A stretch of 64,000 nucleotides of DNA from Paeniglutamicibacter gangotriensis Lz1y (GTDB lineage Bacteria; Actinomycetota; Actinomycetes; Actinomycetales; Micrococcaceae), in NCBI RefSeq assembly GCF_000348945.1, contig NZ_AOCK01000002.1, positions 372,001-436,000 of the forward strand, written 5' to 3'. Below the pieces are notes generated by a model. It saw only the letters and a list, made by a program, of their open reading frames with translations, ran no database searches and was not told the DNA's origin. A program made the translations under genes and the position numbers. Below are positions 8,276 through 17,697 of the stretch, piece after piece (within the stretch, counting starts at the first letter, position 1; every line of letters begins with the position of its first letter).

Positions 8276-9084
8276 GGTACTTACCTTCCGAGCTTCAACG
8301 AGTGTTGCCCTGCTTACTGGCAGATGGGGAATTCTTGTTACAGGCCTTCGCAGCCGCGGCGGAGGTCCAAGACGGAGTCGCCAACGGGTGGTCCGGCGGG
8401 ATACTGGAGGACGTTTTTCGGTGCTGCGTGACCGAGGGGCATCCACCGGCAGGCTTTTGGGCCGCGGCAATGGAAGTATCGTGCCCGGCTCATGATGGAC
8501 AACGGCCGTCCTCGACATGGTGCACCTCCCGTCCGTGACCAATGTTCCCTGCGGAAAAGGATATCGACGTTGGATTCCTTGGGTCGCCTACTTCGCAAGC
8601 CAAACACCGACGCAATCGGCAAGCAAGCCAAGTGCGATTCGCGCGAGCCACATTTGGTGATGCAACGAAATTGTCTTGGGAAAATCCCAAGTTCGAAATT
8701 TACAAGAGTGCGTCCTCGAATACCGTGCCTCGGTTTCGGGCGTGGCACTGGGTGGGAGACGGTGATTTAGTACACGAGGCTTCGGTCTTTACGTGGCTTC
8801 GTCGCCGCAGATGGTTCCACTTCCAAGTAGAACCATAAACACCGTGGAGTGGGGCAACGGGGTTTTGCATTCTCGCTAGTTCAGTTGCGCATCAAGGAAT
8901 CCCGGTCGGTGGAGATCGCCGAAGATGGTTCCTGGTTATCGATGGTTTCCCCCGCGGACCCCTGCGCATCCAGGACAGTATGTGATGCAGGTTCTTGGGC
9001 TTCCAGAGCGACGGGATATGCAAGGCAAGCAAAGCACCGAGCGTGTGCGCTTTCAAGGGGCCAGGTACATGGTCCGGGGAAGGG
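8276..9084. other. Long region without a recognisable gene
   Basis: About 800 bp, partly lower in GC around 8550-8750. Short open frames exist on both strands, but none has a recognisable domain or a convincing start. It contains the second dispersed repeat at 9026-9060. Confidence 0.5.
9026..9060 (+). repeat. Dispersed 35-nt repeat, copy 2
   Basis: 33 of 35 positions match 2035-2069, in the same orientation. It lies about 750 bp upstream of the second PRC-barrel gene; copy 1 also lies upstream of a PRC-barrel gene. Confidence 0.8.
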
Positions 9085-9380
9085 TCAGGACGCGATGAGC
9101 GGCAGCTCCCGGTGGGCCCGTTTCTGGCCGGTGATCCAATTTTTCCATTCAATCTTCAGCGTGTAGTTGCCGGCCATGGGTGGATGCAGGAGCAAATCGT
9201 ACCTCTCGGCGGTGCGCATGGTGAGGGTGTGGGTGAACAGGTGCGCCCGGGGATCTGGATGCACGCTGGTGGGGATCGCAAAACGGAGGCCCGATTGATT
9301 CCGCCATCAAGACGGTTGACCCCTGGGAAGGAATCGGGGGCGTTGTCTGTCGCTTTCGCTGGTGCGTTGTCGCTAGACAT
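9085..9380 (-). pseudogene. Frameshifted small gene, cupredoxin-like C-terminus
   Basis: The ATG at 9380 has a strong GGAGGAAG site and begins MSSDNAPAKATDNAPD. That frame soon becomes implausible and ends at 9156. From about 9306 another frame gives a protein-like sequence (TMRTAERYDLLLHPPMAGNY, then EWKNWITGQKRAHRELPL) ending at 9085. The AERYDLLL...AGNYTL pattern resembles multicopper-oxidase/cupredoxin domains. Joining the frames needs one extra base near 9300. The start overlaps the stop of the preceding broken gene, so both belonged to one operon. It could also be a sequencing error. Confidence 0.5.
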
Positions 9381-10004
9381 GAGCTTCCTCCAGGAATCCG
9401 GGACGCCAGCTCACTGCCGGCAGGGGTAGTTCCAGGAGCCGGCCGCCCGGATCTGCTATGTCGTCGAACAGGGCGGTGAACACCGTGGCGTCGGGAGGGA
9501 ACAAGAAGCTGATGTGGGCCCGGACTTGGGCTCCCGGGGCCAATAGTCCCGGAGTGCTGTCGTTCCAGCGGTTGACCACAAGCCACGGCTGGCTGTTGCT
9601 CCTGATGCGCAGCTGACCGGGCGAGAACATCTGGTCCTCGTCGCTTTCATTGAAGACCTCAAGCTGGAGCAACAGGTGGTCGCCGAAGGTCATATTCAGT
9701 GGTTGCCGGGTCTCGCCCACGGCCGGTTGATGCCCGGCGTGACCAGCTCCGGCCGCGGCTCCGGCCGCCAGGCGTGCCTGACGCTCCACCCTCGAGATCC
9801 GGGCCTGTCCGAAGCCGGTGCGTACGGTGGTGGTCCCAGAGGGGCCGGCACCGGCGAATGCAACTGCCAATGCAGCGATACCGCCGGTGCCCAGGACAAG
9901 CGAGGCCCCCAGCGTGATGCCGAAGGCTCGGCGCGAGATCAGAGGTCTTTCGGCCTCTGATTCGATGGATTCCGACCAGAAGTCGTGATGGCGCGGTTTA
10001 GCAC
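9373..10004 (-). pseudogene. Frameshifted Tat-exported protein of unknown function
   Basis: From about 9945 down to 9373 the frame encodes a Tat-type signal (SRRAFGITLGASLVLG) and a beta-rich domain (LNMTFGDHLLLQLEVFNESD, RIRSNSQPWLVVNRW) ending FLEEAHV. That frame has no ATG/GTG/TTG before the signal. A GTG at 10004 with GAGGA starts MLNRAITTSGRNPSNQRPKD in another frame, which stops exactly where the SRRAFG frame should join. One inserted base near 9945 would fuse them. Either the gene is broken, or the assembly has an indel, or translation starts at a rare codon. Confidence 0.5.
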
Positions 10005-10081
10005 GATTTCCTCAGGATCCGAGTGCGGCTGGTTCGGTCTCCCCAAGTCGACTAGCAAACTCCGGACGTGGTCAAGACCCA

Positions 10082-10108
10082 GAGATAATCTCATAAATGT
10101 AAATACAT
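10082..10108. promoter_or_regulatory. Two adjacent palindromes in an A/T-rich patch
   Basis: GAGATAATCTC (10082-10092) and ATGTAAATACAT (10097-10108) are each perfect inverted repeats, in an otherwise high-GC sequence. They sit about 80-100 bp upstream of the Tat-signal gene. They look like an operator or promoter region; the binding factor is unknown. Confidence 0.4.
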
Positions 10109-10359
10109 CCCAAGTATTGAAGCCATTGTTGTGCGGCCTATTCAAGCCGCTGTAAAGGGGCCGTAAAGAACGGGAACGGAATGACGCACGAACTCGTGTC
10201 CCCAACGAGGGCGCGTGGCACGGATTTGGCGAGGGAAGTGGGGTGCTTCAATGCGCGTATGAGCCCTGCCTGGGAACGATACGGCGGGAAAATTGGGGCA
10301 TGGACGCAGAATGTGGACCCTGTGCCAGGGGTGGTGCCACAGGAAGGGAGGGGAAAGCA

Positions 10360-10418
10360 GAAGCCCGGTTCCAGGATCCCTCCACTCAATATGAGAGGGG
10401 GACGACGAACCGGGCTTC
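10360..10418 (-). terminator. Hairpin downstream of mqo
   Basis: GAAGCCCGGTTC and GAACCGGGCTTC form a perfect 12-bp stem around a 35-nt loop, about 40 bp past the mqo stop. Confidence 0.65.
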
Positions 10419-10459
10419 GGTGTTCTCCGGCACAGAGGCCGGCGAGATGCAGCTGCTTT

Positions 10460-11956
10460 CTAGGAGAGCTTGAGGACCTTATCGGTCTCTGCACGCACCT
10501 CGGCGTAGAGCGAGGGGTTCTCATTGAGCTTCACGCCGTAGGACGGGATGATCTCCTTGAGCTTGGACTCCCAGGAAGCGAACTGCTTCGGGAAGCAGCG
10601 GCCCAGCAGCCCGATCATGATCGGGGTAGCGGTCGAGGCGCCAGGGGAGGCACCGAGCAGACCGGAGATGGTGCCGTCTTCCGAGGTGATGACCTCGGTG
10701 CCGAACTGCAGCACGCCGCCCTTCTTGGCGTCCTTCTTGATGACCTGGACACGCTGTCCAGCGGTGATCAATTCCCAGTTCTCGCCCACGGCCTCGGGAA
10801 GGTACTCACGCAGGGCGTCGTCCTTCTTGCTCCGGGACTTGAGCACTTCCTTGATCAGGTACGTGGTCAGATCCAGGTTGTCCTTGCCAACAGCCAGCAT
10901 CGGCAGGATGTTGTGCGGGCGGATGGACAGCGGGAGGTCCAACAGCGAGGAGGTCTTCAGGAAGTTGGTGGAGAAGCCGGCATAGGGGCCGAACATCAGC
11001 GAACGCTTGCCGTCGACGAAGCGGGTGTCCAGGTGCGGGACGCTCATCGGTGGGGCGCCTACCGAGGCCTGGCCGTAGACCTTGGCGTGGTGCTGATCGA
11101 TGATGGCATCGTCGGTGCAACGCAGGAACTGCCCGGATACCGGGAAGCCGCCGAAGCCCTTGATTTCGTCGATGCCAGCCTTCTGCAGCAGGCCCAGGGC
11201 GCCGCCGCCGGCACCCACGAACACAAACTTGGCCTTGACCGAACGTTTGGCCTTGGTGACGTTGTTGCGTACATCGAGGTTCCAGCCGGCACTGTCGCGC
11301 TTGAGGCCCGTGACGCGGTGGCCGAAGTTGACCTCGACGCCGTCGGTGGACAGGCTCTGGGTCATCTGGCGGGTGAGAGACCCGAAGTCGACATCGGTGC
11401 CCGAGATGACGCGGGATGCGGCGACCGGTACGGAGCCATCGCGGCCCTGGGCCACCAACGGGGTCCAGGACTTGATGGTGTCCAAGTCCTCGGTGTGCTC
11501 AATCTCGTTGAACAGCGTCTGCGGCTTGAGGGCCTCGTAGCGGGTCTTGAGGTACTTGGCGTTGTCTTCGCCGATGACGAAGCTCATGTGCGGCAGCGGA
11601 TTGATGAAGCTGGCCGGATCGCCTACCTGCTTGTTCTTCACCATGTGCGAGAAGAACTGGCGCGAGACCTGGTACTGCTCGTTGATGCCGATGGCCTTGG
11701 CCGGATCAACGGATCCGTCCGCGGCAGGGGCGGTGTAGTTCAGCTCGCAGAGGGCCGAGTGGCCCGTTCCTGCGTTGTTCCAAGGCGACGAGGATTCGAG
11801 GCCAGCCTGGTCCAGATTCTCGAAAAGGCCAATGCTCCACCCCGGCTCCAACTGCTTGATCAAGGTACCGAGCGTGGCGCTCATGATTCCGGCGCCGATG
11901 AGGACGACGTCGAACGATTGGCTGGTGGATTCAGAAGGCACGAGGGGGTTCTCCAT
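10460..11956 (-). CDS. mqo: Malate:quinone oxidoreductase
   Basis: 498 residues, the usual Mqo length. This FAD-dependent peripheral membrane enzyme oxidises malate to oxaloacetate and passes electrons to quinone, serving both the TCA cycle and the respiratory chain. The N-terminal dinucleotide-binding motif [14 protein letters not shown] is followed by the family signature [20 protein letters not shown], with [12 protein letters not shown] further on. The ATG at 11956 has AAGAA upstream. It stands alone, with a hairpin terminator after it. Confidence 0.97.
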   Translation of the reverse strand: MENPLVPSESTSQSFDVVLIGAGIMSATLGTLIKQLEPGWSIGLFENLDQAGLESSSPWNNAGTGHSALCELNYTAPAADGSVDPAKAIGINEQYQVSRQFFSHMVKNKQVGDPASFINPLPHMSFVIGEDNAKYLKTRYEALKPQTLFNEIEHTEDLDTIKSWTPLVAQGRDGSVPVAASRVISGTDVDFGSLTRQMTQSLSTDGVEVNFGHRVTGLKRDSAGWNLDVRNNVTKAKRSVKAKFVFVGAGGGALGLLQKAGIDEIKGFGGFPVSGQFLRCTDDAIIDQHHAKVYGQASVGAPPMSVPHLDTRFVDGKRSLMFGPYAGFSTNFLKTSSLLDLPLSIRPHNILPMLAVGKDNLDLTTYLIKEVLKSRSKKDDALREYLPEAVGENWELITAGQRVQVIKKDAKKGGVLQFGTEVITSEDGTISGLLGASPGASTATPIMIGLLGRCFPKQFASWESKLKEIIPSYGVKLNENPSLYAEVRAETDKVLKLS

Positions 11957-12035
11957 TGAAAGTTCTTCTAGACTCTACGCAAGGCTAGCTTGATGCGGGG
12001 GTCTGGATGAAATTGGCTGCTTGACAGCAATGGTA

Positions 12036-13877
12036 TTAAGTGTTCAGTCTCACATCGGAGAAGACTTCATCCAGCACCGGGGACGAGGGATAGTTCTTCA
12101 CCGTGTCGTTGAACGCCAGCGCGGAAATCGGGAAAGCCAGCGGCAACGCCGGCAGATCCCGGGCCAGCGTGTTGGCCAGACCCTCGTAGGCGGTGATGCG
12201 TTCGGGCCCGGAGGGCATCGAACGGGCCAGTAGCACCTGGGCGTTGAGGATGGCGGAGTCGTAATCGAACTGCCGGTTGTTCGAGGCGAACAGCGCACCC
12301 ATGAAGTCGTCCGGGTCCCGGTAGCCGCCGTTGAAACCCAGCAGGTGCAGACCCGGAATCTCCCCGGAGCGGACCTTGGCCACATACCCATCGGTCCAGT
12401 CAACGGGCATGGGCTGGAGCTTGATGCCGGCCAGGGCCAGCTGCCGGGAGATCTCCGCATAGATGAGTGCGGGCAGCGGCAGGTAGGCCCGGGAGATGTT
12501 CAGCGGGTACAGGAACGGGATGGGGGTGCCGTCGTAGCCGACCTTCTCGAGCAGTTCCTTGGCCTGGTTGAGGTCAGGGCCGAAGTAGGTGTCCGAGGCC
12601 TTGATGCCCAGCGAGGCCGGCAGGAATCCGCGGGCCTCCTTGGTGCCGGAGATGAAGAACTGCTCAATGAGCTTGGACCTGTCGATGGAATGCGCGATGG
12701 CCCGGCGGAACCCGTCCTTGGCAAGCCAGGGATTGGAGCGGTTCATGCCCAAGTAGGTGACCGAGTAGGGGTCGCGCTGCACGATCAGTTTTCCTTCGCG
12801 GACCAATTCACGCAGCCCGGTCACCGCGACCATATCGAATCCGTCGATGTCTCCGCGGCCCAGTGCGCCCAGCCGCCCCGAGGGGCTGCGGATTTCGTGG
12901 AAGATCACCACAGTGGGTGAGGTGGAGTTGGCCGCAATGGCCTTGGCATCCCAGTAGTCGCCAAAGGCGCTGAGCGTGATGGCCCCGTCTTCCCAGGAAA
13001 CGAACTTGTAGGGCCCGGTGCCCACGGGGTGGGCGGAGAGCGCCGAGGTGTCGGTCCCGGAGGCAGGAGCGGCAGCCAGTGCCGTGGGAGAGGCCATGGC
13101 CAGGCCCGGCAGCGTGAGCGCCTCGATGAGCCCGGTGATGGGTTTGCGCAGCGTCAGCACCACGGTGTGGGTGTCGGCGGCCTCGATGGAACCGAAGTAG
13201 TTGGCGCTCCCGCCGGTGGTGGCACCGGTGAAGGGGTCGGCGGCCATCTGTGAGCGCAGGGATTCAAGTAGCTCTTCTTGGGCCGCATGGTGTGCCTCGG
13301 CCTGCGGATCAACGATGTCGTTCCCGTTGGAGTCGGTCTCGGGCTTCGGCTCGGGAATGGTGTCAGGGAGTTTGGGTAGCTGATCGTTAAAGCGAAAGAC
13401 CTGAGTGAAGCCTTGGTCCGAGTTGGAGCGCACATCGGGGGGCAGTGCCACCCAGTGCTCGAAGTTTGCCACCACCGCCGTGGCGTTAAAATCGGTGCCG
13501 TCGTGGAAGGTAACCCCGCGACGCAGGATGAAGGTGTACTGCATCCTGTCCGGGCTCACGATCCAGTCGGTGGCCAGCTGCGGGACGGGGGCTCCGGTCT
13601 CGCGGTCCACGCCAATGAGGCCCTCGTAGATCTGCCGGGTGATGCGGAAGGTCTCATTGTCCCCGGAGATTCCCGGATCAAGGGTGGCGGGGTCAGCAGC
13701 GGAGCCGAAGTGAAAGGTGCGGATCACCGGTTCGTCGGTGGCCGTGGGGGTGGAGGGTGCTGGGGTTTCCTTGGGGATGCAGCCGGTCAGTGCCAGCGCG
13801 GCGAGTCCCAAACCGCCGGCCAGGAAGGTGCGGCGGTTGGCCCTGGGGGGTTCCGGGCTGTGCGTCTGGCGTGGCAC
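12036..13877 (-). CDS. ABC-type peptide/nickel-family substrate-binding lipoprotein
   Basis: 613 residues of the SBP_bac_5 (DppA/OppA) family, binding oligopeptides or related solutes outside the membrane. The N-terminus has a twin-arginine RRTFLAGGLGLAALAL stretch ending in lipobox TGC (Cys about residue 33), so it is probably a Tat-exported lipoprotein. Family motifs AADPATLDPG and QIYEGL are near the N-terminus. The GTG at 13877 is chosen because GAGGAG lies six bases upstream; a TTG is one codon earlier. No permease or ATPase is adjacent, so this is an orphan binding protein. Confidence 0.9.
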   Translation of the reverse strand: MPRQTHSPEPPRANRRTFLAGGLGLAALALTGCIPKETPAPSTPTATDEPVIRTFHFGSAADPATLDPGISGDNETFRITRQIYEGLIGVDRETGAPVPQLATDWIVSPDRMQYTFILRRGVTFHDGTDFNATAVVANFEHWVALPPDVRSNSDQGFTQVFRFNDQLPKLPDTIPEPKPETDSNGNDIVDPQAEAHHAAQEELLESLRSQMAADPFTGATTGGSANYFGSIEAADTHTVVLTLRKPITGLIEALTLPGLAMASPTALAAAPASGTDTSALSAHPVGTGPYKFVSWEDGAITLSAFGDYWDAKAIAANSTSPTVVIFHEIRSPSGRLGALGRGDIDGFDMVAVTGLRELVREGKLIVQRDPYSVTYLGMNRSNPWLAKDGFRRAIAHSIDRSKLIEQFFISGTKEARGFLPASLGIKASDTYFGPDLNQAKELLEKVGYDGTPIPFLYPLNISRAYLPLPALIYAEISRQLALAGIKLQPMPVDWTDGYVAKVRSGEIPGLHLLGFNGGYRDPDDFMGALFASNNRQFDYDSAILNAQVLLARSMPSGPERITAYEGLANTLARDLPALPLAFPISALAFNDTVKNYPSSPVLDEVFSDVRLNT

Positions 13878-13942
13878 CAAGGACTCCTCGATAGTTTGGG
13901 ACCCCGGCCCTGGACGGCCATGGACCTGCTGTCATAAACGAA

Positions 13943-13972
13943 CAGGGCCCCCGGAATCGACCGGGGGCCCTG
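13943..13972 (-). terminator. Terminator of tRNA-Leu
   Basis: A perfect 12-bp stem starting CAGGGCCCCCGG, with a 6-nt loop, about 40 bp after the tRNA-Leu 3' end on the minus strand and followed by a T-rich stretch. Confidence 0.8.
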
Positions 13973-14014
13973 CGCGATGCCGTCGGGGCCATGGGCTCCC
14001 GGCGGGCTGATGTG

Positions 14015-14096
<82 letters not shown>

Positions 14097-14187
14097 AAGG
14101 CAGTGAACTGCTTTCGAAGTTCGGCAGGAATCAGTCTAGCGGAGAAAATCGGCTCGTTTGATCGCTTAACGGGTTTTGGGCGAAACT

Positions 14188-14682
14188 TTACTTCTGCTCG
14201 AGGCCCAGATCACGCCGTAACTTCGTCACATGGCCGGTGGCGCGCACGTTGTACTGGGCCACTTCGACGACTCCGTGCTCGTCAAGAACGATCGTCGAGC
14301 GGATCAGCCCCTCGTAGGTGCGGCCGTAGTTCTTCTTTTCGCCCCAGGCGCCATAAGCGGCGGCGACGGCATGGTCCTCGTCGGCCAGCAGCGGGAAGGT
14401 CAGTTCTTCCTTGGCGGTGAACTTGGCCAGCTTGGCCGGCGCGTCGGGGGAAATGCCCACGACCTGGTAGCCGGCGGACGTCAAAGAATCCAGCGAATCG
14501 CGGAAGTCGCAGGCCTGCTTGGTGCAGCCCGGAGTGGAGGCGGCCGGGTAGAAGTACACGATGGTCTTCTTCCCGCGCAGCGAGGACAGGGCCAATTCCT
14601 GGCCCCGGGCGTCGGTCAGGGTGAAGTCGGGTGCTTGGTCGCCGGCGGCGAGGCGGACGGCTTCGGTGGAGTTCTCACTCAT
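14188..14682 (-). CDS. bcp: Bcp-type thioredoxin-dependent peroxiredoxin
   Basis: 164 residues, AhpC/TSA family, PrxQ/Bcp group. It reduces hydrogen peroxide and organic peroxides in the cytoplasm using thioredoxin. Peroxidatic Cys53 and resolving Cys58 are in STPGCTKQACDFRD, the standard Bcp spacing, so an intramolecular disulfide is expected. The ATG at 14682 begins MSENSTEAVRLAAGDQAPDF; AAGGAA lies upstream. It is a single gene between tRNA-Leu and the broken AAA+ gene. Confidence 0.95.
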   Translation of the reverse strand: MSENSTEAVRLAAGDQAPDFTLTDARGQELALSSLRGKKTIVYFYPAASTPGCTKQACDFRDSLDSLTSAGYQVVGISPDAPAKLAKFTAKEELTFPLLADEDHAVAAAYGAWGEKKNYGRTYEGLIRSTIVLDEHGVVEVAQYNVRATGHVTKLRRDLGLEQK

Positions 14683-14762
14683 GGATGTGGGTATTTCCTT
14701 ACTGCTAGGAATCCGGGCCCGTGACAGGGTTCGGGCGGATCGAAGGGTGGATGGGTCACTAG

Positions 14763-16376
14763 CTAAGAGCCTATCCAATATGCGGCGGGCCGTGGTGTCG
14801 GCAGAGCAGGAAAACTCGATCGCCAGCGGGTGTGTCGTTGCCAGAGTGGGGACCGCGTGGCCGGTGAGGTGCTGTTTTTGGTAGCTGTCAGTAAAACGAA
14901 CTGCGGCGGAGCGATTCCCGGCTCGAAGCCGGCCTCGCCGCCGGGTGGCTCCTGGTCCTCATCATTTTCTCCGGTACCACCGAGCAAGCTGCGGGTCAGC
15001 GTGGCGGCATCGGACATGAGCTCGTTGGCGGCCGCGCTCAAGTGGGTGTCGGATGGTTCTTCGCCGGCTACGGCTGCCAGCAGGATGGCGCGTCGGGTCA
15101 GTTCCTTGGCGAACGAGGCGGTGGTTCCCTCGATCTGCTCGGCAATGGAGGCGATGGCCTGAGCCGAGGGCTTGAGCCCGCGTCCGTAGAGTTCCAGCAG
15201 CGCCCGGCGTGCAGCCAGATCCGGGCGTGGCACCGCGACGGCCAAATCGACGCGGCCGGGACGTTGGACCAAGGCCTGTTCGAGCAGTTCCATCCGATTG
15301 GTGGTGAGCAGGAACGCCGCGTCCGCGTCGGTGGCCAGACCATCCATGGCGTCCAGGACTTCGAAGAGCAGAGGTTGTGGGCCGTGCCCGAAGCTCCTGT
15401 CCTCGGCGATCAGGTCGCAGTCCTCGAGCACCACGCATGGCCGGCGCCAAGGCGCGGGCCATGCGTGCGGCCTCGCTCACGTAGGCCAGGGTGTTGCCCG
15501 AGAGCAGGATGACGGTGTGTCCGGCCGCGGCGGCGGCCAGATAGCGCACGGTGTGGGTCTTCCCGGTGCTTGGAGGGACGTAAAGCAGCACTCCGCGCTT
15601 CAGGTGCGCTGCGTGTGCGAGGAGTTTTTCGCGGTGCTCCCCGACGCCGAGCACCTGGGCGGAGATACGTTCAAGGGTTCCGTCGGGCAGGACCACGTCC
15701 TCTTTCGCCACGGGAATGCGGTGATGAAAGGTGATTCCCGCGGCCGAGGAGGAATATTCGCTGAGCGTGAAGGAAGTGACATGGCCACGGAAGATGCTGT
15801 TCTCGCGTAGACCGGTCTTTAAATGTTTGAGGAAGTCATCAACTGCCGCGGGGTTGGCTCCCATGACCTCCAAGGTGACCGAGTTGCGTCCGTATTGCGG
15901 ATTCGCCTGGCGCAGCAGCGCCACCAGCGGATTCCCTGCCCGGGAGATTAGGTAAAGGCCGGAGACGATGCGTTTCTGAACATCGGGTCCCACCGAGACG
16001 GTCTTGTAGTCGGGCTCGCCCAGCCAACCGGATTGCATCTCGTTTTGGCCACAAGGTCAGAGAGTTCCAGATGGCGGCGCTGTTGTCCGGCTAAGCCGTG
16101 CACTCGGGAAGCGGGATCGTCCGCGAGCAGGGAATCCATGATCCCTGACGCGTCGACCAGACGGTGGGCGGCAAAGGATTCCAGGACCACCGGCAGGGCG
16201 CCGGGCGCGGTGCCCAGGTGCGCGGTGCCCAGGTGCGCGGCCAGGACCGGAAGCAACGGTGTGCCTCCTAAGACGTCGGAGGCTTGGGAGGCCATGCGGG
16301 TCAGGTGGGAGAAGTTTTGCAGGAAGGAAGCCAGCTGTTCGTCCTGGATCCGGAGCTTACCGCGCGCCACCGACAC
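14763..16376 (-). pseudogene. Frameshifted AAA+ ATPase
   Basis: Three segments in alternating frames make one AAA+ ATPase of about 530 residues. The N-terminal part runs from the GTG at 16376 to about 16040. The middle (16038 to about 15434) contains the nucleotide-binding loop, and the C-terminal part (15434-14763) carries VVLEDCDLIAED (Walker B) and LLTTNR (sensor). Two single-base shifts of opposite sign, near 16035 and near 15434, break the frame and then restore it. The Walker A reads VPPSTGKTHT instead of GPPGTGKT, so ATP binding is doubtful even if the frames were joined. A 15-bp tandem duplication lies near 16206-16240. This is either decay or sequencing error. Confidence 0.75.
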
Positions 16377-16405
16377 TTGGGGGCCCGAAGCGGCGGCGCA
16401 AAGCA

Positions 16406-16441
16406 AAAGACCCGACCTGCCGTGGGGCAGATCGGGTCTTT
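16406..16441 (-). terminator. Terminator of tRNA-Lys copy 1
   Basis: AAAGACCCGA pairs with TCGGGTCTTT, extended by an inner CTGCC/GGCAG stem; on the minus strand it is followed by TTTTG. It lies eight bases after the tRNA 3' end. Confidence 0.85.
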
Positions 16442-16449
16442 CCGGATGG

Positions 16450-16522
16450 TGCACCCCTCGGGACTTGAACCCGAAACCTACTGATTAAGAGTCAGTTGCT
16501 CTACCAATTGAGCTAGGAGTGC
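16450..16522 (-). tRNA. tRNA-Lys (anticodon CTT), copy 1
   Basis: 73 nt. Acceptor GCACTCC/GGGGTGC (one mismatch or wobble), anticodon arm ACTGA-CTCTTAA-TCAGT giving CTT, T-loop GGTTCAAGTC. Identical to the copy at 18020-18092. CCA is not encoded as part of the stem. Confidence 0.95.
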
Positions 16523-16852
16523 TAAGCCGCACTGGTCAGCGCCCCATGCGGGGCCCGTCCTTGCGACGCAGATAATCATAACCAGAAAACGACGCAAAGA
16601 TAAAATCTGTACCCATTGGTCTGCGCGCGCATCAAAAAGCGCGGAATTGCGCGGTTTTTGGGACAACTTTTGCCGAGAAAGGGGATATTTAAGGTTTTTT
16701 GCTGAGAAAACATCCATGGTGATGGTGCCCACACTTCTGGGTAGTCTGCTGCCCGGGTTGGCTTTCTCCCCTCCAGCGGGACCTCGTGGCTGGTGGATTC
16801 ATCAATGGCTCAGGGGTTGGGTGCCAAGTGGATGGTGCCCAGCGGCAGGCGC
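16523..16852. other. Intergenic region upstream of tRNA-Lys copy 1
   Basis: No gene is supported. An A/T-rich patch at about 16570-16710 probably holds the tRNA promoter. Confidence 0.5.
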
Positions 16853-17137
16853 TCAGCGGTCCTTGGTGGTTCGAAGCCCGGCCAGGTCAACCCGGTCCTG
16901 ATGGAACGGCACGCCTTCTGATTCGAGCAGCGCGCGGGCCCCGCCGTGGTGACACGTGGCGGGTTGTCCATCGGCGTAGATGACCCTCCACCACGGCACA
17001 TCATCATCAAGACGCGCGACGGCTCGGCCGGCCTGTCGGGGACCCAGCCCCACGGCGCGGCCGACTTCTCCATAGGTGGCGACCTCCCCGGGCGGGATTC
17101 CCAGAACGAAGGCGCGCACTTCGGCAACGGGGTCCAT
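16853..17137 (-). CDS. Alkyltransferase-like (ATL/MGMT-family) protein without active cysteine
   Basis: 94 residues, matching the C-terminal DNA-binding part of O6-alkylguanine alkyltransferases. The helix-turn-helix with VATYGEVGRAVGLGPRQAGR is present, but the active-site PCHR is replaced by PWWR (residues 48-51). ATL proteins of this kind bind O6-alkylguanine lesions and flag them for nucleotide excision repair without transferring the alkyl group. The ATG follows GAAGGA and lies two bases after the DUF488 stop, so both are one transcript. Confidence 0.9.
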   Translation of the reverse strand: MDPVAEVRAFVLGIPPGEVATYGEVGRAVGLGPRQAGRAVARLDDDVPWWRVIYADGQPATCHHGGARALLESEGVPFHQDRVDLAGLRTTKDR

Positions 17138-17139
17138 AA

Positions 17140-17697
17140 CTAGTCCTTCGCGGGTGCGGGGTAGATGATGCGGTTATCGAGTACCTGCGCGAAGGGTGTC
17201 ATGTCCGAGGTGCGGGTCGAGGAGGGAGAAATGATGTCGAAGACTTCTGCCCCGGCGTTCAGCAGTGCGTCGGTGATTAACCGGCGGTGGCACCTCCACG
17301 GCACTGCCTCGCTGCACATGATGGCCGGCACACCGTTTCGCACCAGATCCAGGAGCTCGGCCAGCCCGGAGTCGAACTCGCCGGTGGCCATGTAGTCGGC
17401 ATAGTCGCGGAAGGCCTTGACCCGCCAGCCGCCGTTGGGGGTAGGAGTGCCCGCCGGGGTGTGTCGGCGGCCGCCCAATTGACGGATCCAGCGGTAGCCA
17501 ATCTCCGCCGGCAGGGCTTCTTCGATGGCGGCTTGGTTCCATTGCGGGAATTTTCGTGAGGATGGATAGGAACGCACATCCACCAGCTCGGTGACCTGGT
17601 GGGAGCGCAGCATCTCCAGGACCTCGGCAAACTCGCGGGTGGAGTGGCCGATGGTGAATATCGTGGTGTTCGTATCTGCTGTGAGCTGGTGAGTCAC
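17140..17697 (-). CDS. DUF488-family protein
   Basis: 185 residues. It has FTIGHSTREFAEVLEMLRSH, VDVRSYPSSRKFPQWNQ and a MCSEAVPWRCHRRLITDAL motif with Cys, Trp and Arg, all characteristic of DUF488. Its biochemical function is unknown. It begins with GTG behind GGGAGG. It is directly upstream of the ATL gene, two bases apart; pairing of DUF488 with ATL suggests a link to DNA damage, but this is inference from context. Confidence 0.9.
   Translation of the reverse strand: MTHQLTADTNTTIFTIGHSTREFAEVLEMLRSHQVTELVDVRSYPSSRKFPQWNQAAIEEALPAEIGYRWIRQLGGRRHTPAGTPTPNGGWRVKAFRDYADYMATGEFDSGLAELLDLVRNGVPAIMCSEAVPWRCHRRLITDALLNAGAEVFDIISPSSTRTSDMTPFAQVLDNRIIYPAPAKD

Larger units (their letters stand above)
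10005..10459. other. Intergenic region between mqo and the Tat-signal gene
   Basis: No gene is supported. It includes an A/T-rich stretch with two palindromes (10082-10108) and the mqo terminator at 10360-10418. Confidence 0.5.

Noticed and set aside
8542-8838. A 98-codon plus-strand frame in the gap
   Set aside because: Composition is not protein-like and no ribosome-binding site or domain is present.
10181-11959. A 592-codon open frame antisense to mqo
   Set aside because: It has no domain and mirrors the high-GC codon pattern of mqo on the other strand; mqo is certain.
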